This document shows, piece by piece, positions 45,064 to 52,949 of a stretch of 64,000 nucleotides of DNA. A program made the position numbers and the translations under genes. Below the pieces are notes generated by a model, which did no database searches, was not told the DNA's origin, and saw only the letters and a list, made by a program, of their open reading frames with translations. The stretch lies in contig JADGAV010000001.1 of the NCBI GenBank assembly GCA_015231825.1, positions 124,001 to 188,000 of the forward strand, given 5' to 3'. How positions within the stretch are numbered: position 1 is the stretch's first letter; every line of letters starts with the position of its first letter. Source of the stretch: SAR324 cluster bacterium (GTDB taxonomy: Bacteria > SAR324 > NAC60-12).

Positions 45064-46991
45064 AACGATATTCAATCATGTGTGTGGATCATAATCCAGA
45101 GATTAGAGCACGTGTCCAGGAGGAATTGACTCTATTCAGTTCCCACTTCAATGTTGTTACCGTTTCCAATGCTCAGGAGGCTCGACTGGAAATTGAAATC
45201 CTTAAAGAACGGGACGAACCACTCTCTTCAATTTTGTATGAGCCGGAATCGTCCGAGAACCAGGGGATTGAATTCCTGATTGAACTCAATCAGGACGATT
45301 TTACCAGAAACACCCGCAAAATTCTCTTCAGTGGAAAGATGATGCTGAGCGATATGGTTGACGCGGTCAACCAGGCGCGATTGGACTACTATATCCAGAA
45401 ACCATGGAACAGGGAAGGCCTTCTTAAAGTTTTGATAGACCAGATGACGACTTATATTCTTTCTCATGATGATAATTTTCTCTCTTTTGCTAAAGTGCTG
45501 GACCAGGATCGGATTGTGAAAGCTCATGTGGACAAGCAGATTGAAAAGTACCAGATCGGTTTTTTGGACTATTCGAAAGTCTCAGATGAAGAATTGTCTA
45601 AAGAATTGATTGATGCTCTGTACCATTTTTTTAAAGGAAACGATCAAAACAACGCCTGTCGGGAGTATGGTCCAAATCATTTCCTGACGCGAGAAGGAGA
45701 AGTCAACAACCTGCTTTGGTTCCTTGCTGAGGGAGAAGTGGTGCTCAAAAGAAAGAATACAAAGGGCATCGATCAGGAGGTGATGCGGGAACGAAAGGGC
45801 GCTTTAATCGGTGTCATGTCATTTATTTCGGGAGAGAAAGCATTTGTGAGCACCCATACACTGACGGATGTCGAAGTAATAGAACTTGACCACGCAATGC
45901 TCGCAGAAGTCATGAAAAGTAAAAGCAAACTGCTCCCTCTGTTTACGAATCTCCTGATCAGGGGATTCAATCATCGGCTTCAATATTCGATCCTGACTGA
46001 GACGAAATTGCAGGAAACGCTCAAGTCCCTGGAGACGGCTCACGCACGGTTGATAGAATCTGAAAAAATGGCCATTTTGGGACAATTGGTTGCAGGGGTT
46101 GCTCACGAATTGAATAATCCGGTGGCCGCAATTCTCCACAGCACCGAAAACTTGGAGAAGAATATTTCAGTGATTACCGGTTCTGATTCTTTTCCCAATA
46201 TAAAAAACCTGGGAAGAAAAATTCTTGATCAAGCACGAAGTGCTGCTCCTCAATCGACTGCGGAAACCCGAATCCGCACGGAAAAGGCAATCAAACTGTA
46301 TCACTCAAGAAACACAGCCAGAAAAGCAGTTCAACTGAACCTGGACGATGAGGCTCATTTCAAAAAGCATTTTCAAAAATTTGGAAAAAAAGTTGAATCA
46401 GCGGTTGAATATCTATACTTGTTTTATCAAGGGGGAGTATTTTTAAGAAATATCGATGTTTGCGCGAGACGCATTGCCGATATTGTCAAAGGGCTTAAAA
46501 ATTATACTCGGCCTGATACAAGGAAAATGGAGACCATTGATTTGCATACTGGAATTGAAGACACACTGGTCATTTTTGAGAACAAATTGAAATCCTATGA
46601 AGTCATAAAAGAATATGCAGAATTGCCGTTAGTTGAGTGTTTTCCTCAAGAATTGCAGCAGGTATGGACCAATCTGATCGGAAATGCGATTGATGCGACG
46701 GGAGGAAGAGGACAGCTGAAAATCGTAACTCGTGCTGTTACGAAACGAAACAGCATTGATTGTGTCGAGGTGCTGATCGAGGATGATGGAATCGGTATTC
46801 CACCGGATTTGAAAGAAAAAATTTTTGAACTGAATTTCACCACCAAGCGTGAAGGTGATTTCGGATTAGGAATAGGATTGGCGATTTGCGTTCAAATCAT
46901 AAACCGCCACAATGGAAGTATCAAGGTCGAATCGGAACAGGGAAAATATACCCGATTCCTTGTAACTATTCCGCAGGTCCTGCCAAAATAG
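45060..46991 (+). CDS. Hybrid histidine kinase with N-terminal degenerate receiver and cNMP-like domain
   Basis: 643 residues, soluble. Receiver 1-125 aligns without a gap to the single-domain receiver at 47017, but the phospho-acceptor is E61 not Asp, and the acid pair is D10-H11; the switch residue S91 and K114 remain. A cNMP-binding fold at about 205-305 lacks the Glu and Arg that bind cyclic nucleotide. HisKA has H349 (VAHELNNPV) with about 70 extra residues before the second helix (RIADIVKGLKNYTR); HATPase has DDGIGIPPD and GLGIGLAI. It should be an active kinase tuned by a receiver locked in a phosphorylated-like state. First gene of an operon with receiver and transporter. Confidence 0.9.
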   Translation: MKRYSIMCVDHNPEIRARVQEELTLFSSHFNVVTVSNAQEARLEIEILKERDEPLSSILYEPESSENQGIEFLIELNQDDFTRNTRKILFSGKMMLSDMVDAVNQARLDYYIQKPWNREGLLKVLIDQMTTYILSHDDNFLSFAKVLDQDRIVKAHVDKQIEKYQIGFLDYSKVSDEELSKELIDALYHFFKGNDQNNACREYGPNHFLTREGEVNNLLWFLAEGEVVLKRKNTKGIDQEVMRERKGALIGVMSFISGEKAFVSTHTLTDVEVIELDHAMLAEVMKSKSKLLPLFTNLLIRGFNHRLQYSILTETKLQETLKSLETAHARLIESEKMAILGQLVAGVAHELNNPVAAILHSTENLEKNISVITGSDSFPNIKNLGRKILDQARSAAPQSTAETRIRTEKAIKLYHSRNTARKAVQLNLDDEAHFKKHFQKFGKKVESAVEYLYLFYQGGVFLRNIDVCARRIADIVKGLKNYTRPDTRKMETIDLHTGIEDTLVIFENKLKSYEVIKEYAELPLVECFPQELQQVWTNLIGNAIDATGGRGQLKIVTRAVTKRNSIDCVEVLIEDDGIGIPPDLKEKIFELNFTTKREGDFGLGIGLAICVQIINRHNGSIKVESEQGKYTRFLVTIPQVLPK

Positions 46992-47016
46992 ATGGATAAC
47001 TAAAGCGGAGAAAGCC

Positions 47017-47502
47017 ATGAATGAATATACAATAATCTGTGTTGATGATGAAAGAGAAATTCTGGATGCCGTGCAATATGATCTAGAACCTCTGGCTTCT
47101 CATTTTGATCTTGAAGCTGCTGAAAGTGTCGATGAAGCGGAAAGTGTGATTGATCAGATGCAATCAGAAAATCGTTCCCTCGCCCTCGTCTTGTGTGATC
47201 ATATAATGCCGGGAAGGTTGGGTGTTGATTTTTTGATTCAGCTCAATCAGGAGCTGGAAACAAAAAAAGCACGAAAACTTTTGCTCACTGGTCAGGCAGA
47301 TTTGGAGGCGACCATTGAAGCCGTGAATCAGGCGGGGTTGCACTATTTTCTTGCAAAGCCCTGGGATTCAGGGGCGTTGTTGAAGGTCGTCATCGATCAG
47401 TTGACAACATTTGTCATAGAAAATGTGGAGGAACCGCTTTCCTTTGTTAAAGTATTGGATGGGGCTCGAATATTTAATTCAATCCATGAAAACGAAATTT
47501 GA
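47017..47502 (+). CDS. Single-domain response regulator (CheY/Spo0F-like with C-terminal extension)
   Basis: 161 residues: a full receiver with D10-D11, phospho-acceptor D61 (VLCDHIMPGRLG), T91 and K114, and a short C-terminal extension with LSFVKVLDGARI (about 141-152) that is also found after the receiver of the upstream kinase. It has no DNA-binding or enzymatic domain, so it should work by binding partners or as a phosphate relay from the upstream kinase. GGAGAAAG lies before ATG. It is 25 bases behind the kinase and overlaps the DASS transporter by 17 bases, which ties all three genes together. Confidence 0.92.
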   Translation: MNEYTIICVDDEREILDAVQYDLEPLASHFDLEAAESVDEAESVIDQMQSENRSLALVLCDHIMPGRLGVDFLIQLNQELETKKARKLLLTGQADLEATIEAVNQAGLHYFLAKPWDSGALLKVVIDQLTTFVIENVEEPLSFVKVLDGARIFNSIHENEI

Positions 47503-48928
47503 ATCGTTCAATGAAAAAATTATGAATAAGCTGTTTTTTGCATTTGCTGTTCCGATTGTCCTGGCGGCCATTCCTCGTGAATTGATACCCATTGTGAATA
47601 TGACCGTCATTGAACACCGAATGTTGGCAATTTTTGTAATGGCGGTTTTGTTTTGGGTTTTAGAACCCATTCCTATATTTGCAACTTCGGTAATGGTTGT
47701 TGCGTTGCAGCTGGTGACAATTTCGAATAGAGGAATGATCTGGCTGAGAGACAATGGAAACGAATCAGAGTTTGGTGAATTGCTGGACTACAAAGATCTG
47801 CTGCAAACATTTGCCTCCCCGATCATAATGCTTTTCCTGGGAGGTTTTTTTCTCGCAATCGCTGCTACAAAATACCGGCTGGATGTAAACTTGGCCAGAG
47901 TTTTCCTCAGGCCTTTCGGAAGCAATCCTCAGCGGGTTATGTTAGGCTTGATGCTGATTACGGCAGTTTTTTCGATGTTTATGAGCAATACTGCGACCAC
48001 AGCCCTGATGTTGGCAGTTCTGGCACCCGTGTTAAAATTATTCAGACCCGATGATCCAGGCCGAATTGCCTTCGTGCTCTGCATTCCTTTTGCTGCCAAT
48101 ATCGGTGGGATCGGAACTCCAATTGGGACTCCTCCCAATGCGGTTGCTATGAAATATTTAACCGGTGAAATCTCGATCGGATTTGGTGAATGGATGGTTT
48201 TCGGCGTTCCTTTTAGCCTTTTACTCTTGTTTTTTGCCTGGCGCCTCCTGCTCTGGTTTTCCCCTCCTCAAGAGGACAAAATTGGGCTATTGATCCAGGG
48301 AAGTTTTTTAAAATCTCGCCAGGCCATTATTGTTTATTTCATCTTTGGAAGCACCATATTGCTTTGGTTGACTGAGCACATTCACGGAATGAGTTCGCAT
48401 GTTGTTGCTATGCTTCCTGTGACTGTTTTTGTCGCGACCAGGATCGTGACCAGCAAAGATTTGAAAAAAATCAGTTGGGATGTTTTGTGGCTGATTTCGG
48501 GCGGTATCGCCTTAGGATTGGGTTTGGAAAAGACAGGTTTGAGCAAACACATGATTGAAAGCGTCCCTTTGGATAGATTCCCTCCGATTCTGATTATTCT
48601 GATCGCGACTTTTCTCGCGATCATGATGTCGACTTTTATTTCCAATACGGCCACCGCAAATTTGCTGCTCCCTCTGGTTGCAGCGTTGGGAAGCAGTTTG
48701 TCTTCGTTAGAAGCATTGGGAGGAGATAAATTGCTCATTTTGCTTGTCGCCTTTTCATGCTCCCTGGCCATGGGCCTGCCGATCAGTACTCCTCCCAATG
48801 CAATGGCCTACGCAACCGATATGATCGGAACAAAAGAACTTCTGAAATCCGGGTGCATCGTGGGAGGAATCGGCTTACTGCTGCTCTATTTGATGGCCTA
48901 TATATTGAGGCAGATTGGTTTTGTATAA
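47486..48928 (+). CDS. DASS-family (SLC13) sodium:carboxylate or sulfate symporter
   Basis: 480 residues with about 11 membrane helices. Both helical hairpin SNT motifs are seen (FMSNTATTALML and FISNTATANLLL), each followed later by a TPP loop (GTPIGTPPNAVA and PISTPPNAMAYA); these are the Na- and carboxylate-binding sites of the VcINDY fold. Substrates of the family are C4-dicarboxylates, citrate, or sulfate. ATG 47486 overlaps the receiver gene; 47522 is an alternative. Coupling to a kinase and receiver suggests the signal for the operon is its substrate, as in other carboxylate sensing systems. Confidence 0.92.
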   Translation: MKTKFESFNEKIMNKLFFAFAVPIVLAAIPRELIPIVNMTVIEHRMLAIFVMAVLFWVLEPIPIFATSVMVVALQLVTISNRGMIWLRDNGNESEFGELLDYKDLLQTFASPIIMLFLGGFFLAIAATKYRLDVNLARVFLRPFGSNPQRVMLGLMLITAVFSMFMSNTATTALMLAVLAPVLKLFRPDDPGRIAFVLCIPFAANIGGIGTPIGTPPNAVAMKYLTGEISIGFGEWMVFGVPFSLLLLFFAWRLLLWFSPPQEDKIGLLIQGSFLKSRQAIIVYFIFGSTILLWLTEHIHGMSSHVVAMLPVTVFVATRIVTSKDLKKISWDVLWLISGGIALGLGLEKTGLSKHMIESVPLDRFPPILIILIATFLAIMMSTFISNTATANLLLPLVAALGSSLSSLEALGGDKLLILLVAFSCSLAMGLPISTPPNAMAYATDMIGTKELLKSGCIVGGIGLLLLYLMAYILRQIGFV

Positions 48929-48938
48929 AATCTTTTTC

Positions 48939-48973
48939 CCGAAAGTTTTCAATTTTTCAAAAGTTTCGGTTTC
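48939..48973 (+). terminator. Imperfect terminator between convergent DASS and anmK genes
   Basis: CCGAAAGTTTT (48939-48949) pairs with AAAAGTTTCGG (48959-48969) with one mismatch and a 9-base loop, followed by TTTCT. T-rich bases on the minus-strand side are fewer. It lies 11 bases past the transporter stop. Confidence 0.55.
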
Positions 48974-49043
48974 TAGGGCATTGAATCGCTTTTCGATTGA
49001 TTTGAAGTTTAGGCAGTAAGGGGTCCCTTTTTCAGTCGTACAA

Positions 49044-50255
49044 TCAGGGAAGTGAAATTTTCCCAAGTGCTGTCGCCTCTTGAGTGCCGGTAATTCCAGG
49101 CAGCGTGACCGGATTTCCTGAAAGAAGTTCATAGGCCAGCACGGCAAAACTGATCGCTTCCCGTGCATCTGCATTGATGCCTAATTCTGAGGAAAACCGT
49201 ATGTCCAGGTGAGGGAGGAGTGATTGGATTAGCTGCATAAGGAAGTTGTTGTGGATACCTCCCCCGCTGAAATAAACTTCGGTTCGTGGATCATTCGGGA
49301 GAAAGTTTTCATACGCATGCCGGATCGAATGGGCAGTAAAGGAAGTTAAAGTGGCGACAACATCTTCAGCACACATTTGTCGATTTTGAGCGGTTTCCCA
49401 TATTTCCTGAAAATAGTGTTTTCCGAAAACTTCCCGGCCGGTTGACTTTGGGGGTGATTCTGTGAAAAACGGATGCTTTAGCAATTCCTCCAGCAACTGC
49501 GGGTCTGTCCTCCCCTTTGCTGCGATCTCCCCCCCGGCATCAAATTGCAGCTGCGGATCAATCAATTGTTCAACGGCCAAATTGATCAATACATTGGCAG
49601 GCCCGGTGTCAAAGGCAATGACCTTCTGCGGATCATTGCTGTCTGGTAAAAAAGTTAAATTGCTGATTCCTCCCAGGTTGTGCAGCACCCGTGGTTTTCC
49701 TGACTGACGAAACAGCAAATAGTCGACGTAGGGAATCAGTGGAGCCCCGGCTCCTCCCGCGGCAATATCTTTCATTCGAAAATCAGCAATTGTAATAATT
49801 CCAGTCTGAACAGCAATTTGATCAGCGTCTCCGATTTGAAAAGTGGAGTGCTGTCTGTTCCCCTCCCAATCGCGGCCATGTGGAAAATGATACAAAGTCT
49901 GGCCATGACTGGCAATGCAGTCTATCGCTCGTGGGTCTTCATCCCACTCCTTCAAAATCGCTGCAATCGACCGTCCCAAAAATTTTCCCAACTCGACATG
50001 GAGGGCACAAATCTGATCTACACTGGAGAGATCAGGCTGCATTTGTTCCTGAATTCGCTCTTTGAGTGCTTTGGGAAAAGGGAAGGTGGTGAAGCGTTCA
50101 AGTTCGGGAACAAGACATTGATTGACGGAAGAGATTGATGTCAGCGCGAGATCTACTCCATCCAGAGACGTTCCGGACATTAAACCCAAAATTCTTCGCT
50201 TTGTGCGGCGGGTGATGTTGAATAACCGTGAAATGCTGTTTTGAGAAGCTGTCAT
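49044..50255 (-). CDS. anmK: Anhydro-N-acetylmuramic acid kinase
   Basis: 403 residues. AnmK opens and phosphorylates 1,6-anhydro-MurNAc to MurNAc-6-phosphate in peptidoglycan recycling. The phosphate motif LMSGTSLDGVDLAL (about 25-38), the SHGQTLYHFP block with the catalytic-site residues, DFRMKDIAAGGAGAPL, and FDTGPANVLIN are all present. The substrate is released by lytic transglycosylases such as the one at 33437. It is the last gene of the minus-strand run, 143 bases after gloB. Confidence 0.95.
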   Translation of the reverse strand: MTASQNSISRLFNITRRTKRRILGLMSGTSLDGVDLALTSISSVNQCLVPELERFTTFPFPKALKERIQEQMQPDLSSVDQICALHVELGKFLGRSIAAILKEWDEDPRAIDCIASHGQTLYHFPHGRDWEGNRQHSTFQIGDADQIAVQTGIITIADFRMKDIAAGGAGAPLIPYVDYLLFRQSGKPRVLHNLGGISNLTFLPDSNDPQKVIAFDTGPANVLINLAVEQLIDPQLQFDAGGEIAAKGRTDPQLLEELLKHPFFTESPPKSTGREVFGKHYFQEIWETAQNRQMCAEDVVATLTSFTAHSIRHAYENFLPNDPRTEVYFSGGGIHNNFLMQLIQSLLPHLDIRFSSELGINADAREAISFAVLAYELLSGNPVTLPGITGTQEATALGKISLP

Positions 50256-50398
50256 GCACCGTCATTTGCAAGGTTCATTTGGGCGAATGCTGCTTGAATT
50301 TTCCAGGGGATTTTCTAGATCTCAATCTCTGGATTGCGTGTGCCGTCATTCTTTTTGATTGAGATCATATAAGAAGTGCTGAGAATTCAGAGCACGAA

Positions 50399-51172
50399 CT
50401 AAAAATCGTCTTTCATTTTTCGAATGACCGCCAAAATCGAGCTAGGAGAAAGATCGTTCCCAGGGTCGCGATTTTGCACTGTTTTCTGGATTTCAGGACT
50501 GTCGCATCGCATAAATGGATTGGTTTGAAATTCAGATTCCAGGGTGGAGGGGGTAGTAAATTTTCCTGATTTGCGCAATTTTATAGTTTCCGCCAGTTTT
50601 TCCTGAACCCATTTGTTTTCCGGTTCAACTGATAGAGCAAATTTTAAATTGTTTTCCGTGTACTCATGTCCAAAATAAACCTTTGTGGCGGGGGAATGGT
50701 GTCCTATTTTTTCATTGAGAGATTGGTACATGTCTTGAGGGGTCCCTTCAAACAATCGTCCGCAGCCGCCGGCAAACATCGTGTCACCTGTGAATACCGA
50801 GTCTTCAAAATAAAATGAAATGGCTCCGCTTGTGTGACCCGGGTTGTGAGTGAGGTGACCTTCAAGATTTCCAATTTTTATTTTATCGGTATCCTGCAGC
50901 ATCACATTTTGCCCTGGAACCCGCCCTTTATCAGAATGGTGTCCATAGACTTTCAGGCCGGGAATTTTTTTCTGCAATTCTTCATTTCCACCGACATGGT
51001 CCCAGTGATGGTGGGTATTTAATATCGCAACCAAATTGACTCCTTCACGTTGTATTACCTCCCATACCGGTGCAAATTCGGAAGGATCCACTATCCCTGC
51101 CTGGTTGGATTCTTCACAGACAATTAAATAGGAATAGTTGTCACTCAAACATGGAATTGGAATCACATTCAT
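50399..51172 (-). CDS. gloB: Hydroxyacylglutathione hydrolase (glyoxalase II)
   Basis: 257 residues of the metallo-beta-lactamase fold. The metal motif THHHWDHVGG (H54, H56, D58, H59) is intact, along with HNPGHTSGAISFY and the GCGRLFEGTPQDMYQSL block typical of GloB, and FGHEYTENNLKFA. It splits S-D-lactoylglutathione to D-lactate and glutathione in methylglyoxal detoxification. It has its own promoter next to a perfect palindrome (51230-51276), so it is probably regulated on its own rather than with parB. Confidence 0.95.
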   Translation of the reverse strand: MNVIPIPCLSDNYSYLIVCEESNQAGIVDPSEFAPVWEVIQREGVNLVAILNTHHHWDHVGGNEELQKKIPGLKVYGHHSDKGRVPGQNVMLQDTDKIKIGNLEGHLTHNPGHTSGAISFYFEDSVFTGDTMFAGGCGRLFEGTPQDMYQSLNEKIGHHSPATKVYFGHEYTENNLKFALSVEPENKWVQEKLAETIKLRKSGKFTTPSTLESEFQTNPFMRCDSPEIQKTVQNRDPGNDLSPSSILAVIRKMKDDF

Positions 51173-51229
51173 AAAATACCTCGTTTCTCAAAAGGTGAAA
51201 AAATTTGAAATCAGCTATCGGAGTCTCGT

Positions 51230-51257
51230 ATGATAGCGATTTTTTAAAATATTACAA
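51230..51257 (-). promoter_or_regulatory. Probable gloB promoter
   Basis: On the minus strand TTGTAA (51257-51252) and TATCAT (51235-51230) are separated by 16 bases, 58 bases before the gloB start. Matches to consensus are four and five of six. Confidence 0.45.
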
Positions 51258-51260
51258 GAA

Positions 51261-51276
51261 TTTGACCGCGGTCAAA
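51261..51276. promoter_or_regulatory. Perfect 16-base palindrome upstream of gloB promoter
   Basis: TTTGACCGCGGTCAAA is its own reverse complement, with flanks that nearly extend it (AATTTGACC and GGTCAAAAATT). It lies 3 bases upstream of the gloB -35 hexamer, the position of an activator or edge-of-promoter repressor site. It has no T-run, so it is not the terminator of parB. Confidence 0.55.
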
Positions 51277-51310
51277 AATTTGAAGCGATACCCTCTCCCC
51301 ATTGAAACTG

Positions 51311-52150
51311 TCAAACAGGTTTCAGCAGGTCGTAAATTCGATCAAAGTCATCGAGTGAGTAGTATTCAATCTTGATGCTTCCTCTGCCATTGGATTGATA
51401 CTGAATTGAGACCTTGGAGCCGAAATGCTTTTCCATTTCGTTTTCTAAAGTCTTTAACTGCAAGTTCAATTCGTTGCTACGTTTTGATTTTACCTGTTCG
51501 GGACTGAGATTTTTTTCATCAGTCAGAGTGCTGATCAAGGCCTTCACTTCCTTTTCTGTCTGACGAACCGACCAATTGTTTTTTAGGATTTTTTCTCGAA
51601 TATACATTTGCTCATCCGCGCCTGGCAATGAAAGCAGCGAACGGCTGTGGCCAACCGTCAATCGGGATTCTTCGACGTCATTTTGAATGGCATCCGGCAA
51701 TTGCAGCAGTCGCATCAAATTGGCGATTGTCGAGCGATCTTTGCCAATACGGCGTGCCAGTACTTCTTGGGTATAGCCATGCTCTTCAAGCAGATCACGA
51801 TAGCATGCTGCTTCTTCAATGGGTGTGAGGTTTTCGCGTTGAATATTTTCAAGCAGTGCCACTTCCCGCAAATCATTGTCATCGATTTCCTTAACAACGA
51901 CTTCGATTTCACGGAGTCCTGTGAATTGGATTGCCCGCCAACGACGTTCACCTGCAACCAATTCATAAAGGCCATCTCCTAAAGGAGATTTACGGACAAT
52001 TAAAGGTTGAATCATCCCTTGAGAACGAATGGATTGCGCCAATCCTCTTAGAGATTCTTCATCAAAGCGACGTCGGGGTTGCAAGGGGTTGGGGAGAATT
52101 TGGTCAAGAGACAAGCGCAGTATCGTTTCCTGTGACTCTGTCGGCATCAT
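51311..52150 (-). CDS. parB: ParB-family chromosome partition protein
   Basis: 279 residues, normal for chromosomal ParB. ParB/Srx domain with CTP-binding motifs GERRWRA (67-73) and ENIQREN (101-107), a helix-turn-helix (TQEVLARRIGKDRSTIANLMRLLQLP, about 130-155) and a C-terminal dimer region. Clamp-like sliding on DNA from parS sites aids origin segregation. ParA is not next to it, which is unusual; the gene begins on the ATGA overlapping the end of tlyA, so it is translated with tlyA. Parts of the CTP-binding box appear complete. Confidence 0.93.
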   Translation of the reverse strand: MMPTESQETILRLSLDQILPNPLQPRRRFDEESLRGLAQSIRSQGMIQPLIVRKSPLGDGLYELVAGERRWRAIQFTGLREIEVVVKEIDDNDLREVALLENIQRENLTPIEEAACYRDLLEEHGYTQEVLARRIGKDRSTIANLMRLLQLPDAIQNDVEESRLTVGHSRSLLSLPGADEQMYIREKILKNNWSVRQTEKEVKALISTLTDEKNLSPEQVKSKRSNELNLQLKTLENEMEKHFGSKVSIQYQSNGRGSIKIEYYSLDDFDRIYDLLKPV

Positions 52151-52914
52151 TTCCTTTCTTCGCTGCTGTTCTGCAAAAATACAAAAAACTCCTTGTTGCC
52201 GCTTTTTTTTCCCTCAATAGCCGAATCAATCCATTCCAGCACTTGGAAACCCTCAGATTTTGCTGCATCTGTTATTTCATTCTGCACACGCAAATGGACC
52301 TCTTTGTTCCGCACCAGTCCACGTTTCTCGACATCCGATTTTCCTGCTTCAAATTGAGGTTTGACGAGAGCAATAACATGCCCGTTTGGTTTCAAAAATT
52401 GATGGACTTTTGGAAATATCAACTTGAGAGAGATGAAGGAAGCGTCTATCACAACCAAATCGACAAGGCGTCCGATTTTTTCGTATTCGAGATCGCGAAT
52501 ATTGCTTCTTTCCAGAGAGGTAACGCATGGATTCCGCCTCAATTCCCACGCCAGCTGCCCGTATCCGACATCCACCGCGAATACATGCTGGGCTCCATGA
52601 TTCACCAGGCAGTGGGTGAATCCCCCGGTCGAAGCGCCGATGTCCATGGCGAGCAAATCACGAGGGGAAAAGTTAAATTTTTTAAGTGCTGCTTCGAGCT
52701 TCACTCCTCCTCGACTGACGTATGGATGATCTTTTTCTGTAACACGCAAATCAGAAGAACTGCAGACCAGTTTTCCAGCTTTATCTGCTCGGCTGTCATC
52801 GACAAAAACTTTGCCCGCCAGGATCAAAGCCTGCGCCTTTTCCCGAGACGGAACCAACTCACGTTCAACCAGGAGAAGGTCCACTCTTTTTTTTTTAATG
52901 TTTTTGTTTCCCAC
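52147..52914 (-). CDS. tlyA: TlyA-family rRNA methyltransferase / haemolysin-like
   Basis: 255 residues. An S4 RNA-binding domain (about 9-70, KKRVDLLLVERELVPSREKA) precedes a FtsJ-like Rossmann methyltransferase with the SAM motif DIGASTGGFTHCL (about 91-103) and SYxSRGGxKLxxA (here YVSRGGVKLEAAL). TlyA adds 2'-O-methyl groups to 16S and 23S rRNA; old annotations call it haemolysin. Its stop overlaps the start of parB by four bases. The rseP gene lies 35 bases upstream in the same operon. Confidence 0.93.
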   Translation of the reverse strand: MGNKNIKKKRVDLLLVERELVPSREKAQALILAGKVFVDDSRADKAGKLVCSSSDLRVTEKDHPYVSRGGVKLEAALKKFNFSPRDLLAMDIGASTGGFTHCLVNHGAQHVFAVDVGYGQLAWELRRNPCVTSLERSNIRDLEYEKIGRLVDLVVIDASFISLKLIFPKVHQFLKPNGHVIALVKPQFEAGKSDVEKRGLVRNKEVHLRVQNEITDAAKSEGFQVLEWIDSAIEGKKSGNKEFFVFLQNSSEERK

Positions 52915-52949
52915 ATCCTGTTCGGCAGAAATTCACGAATTGGAATGAA

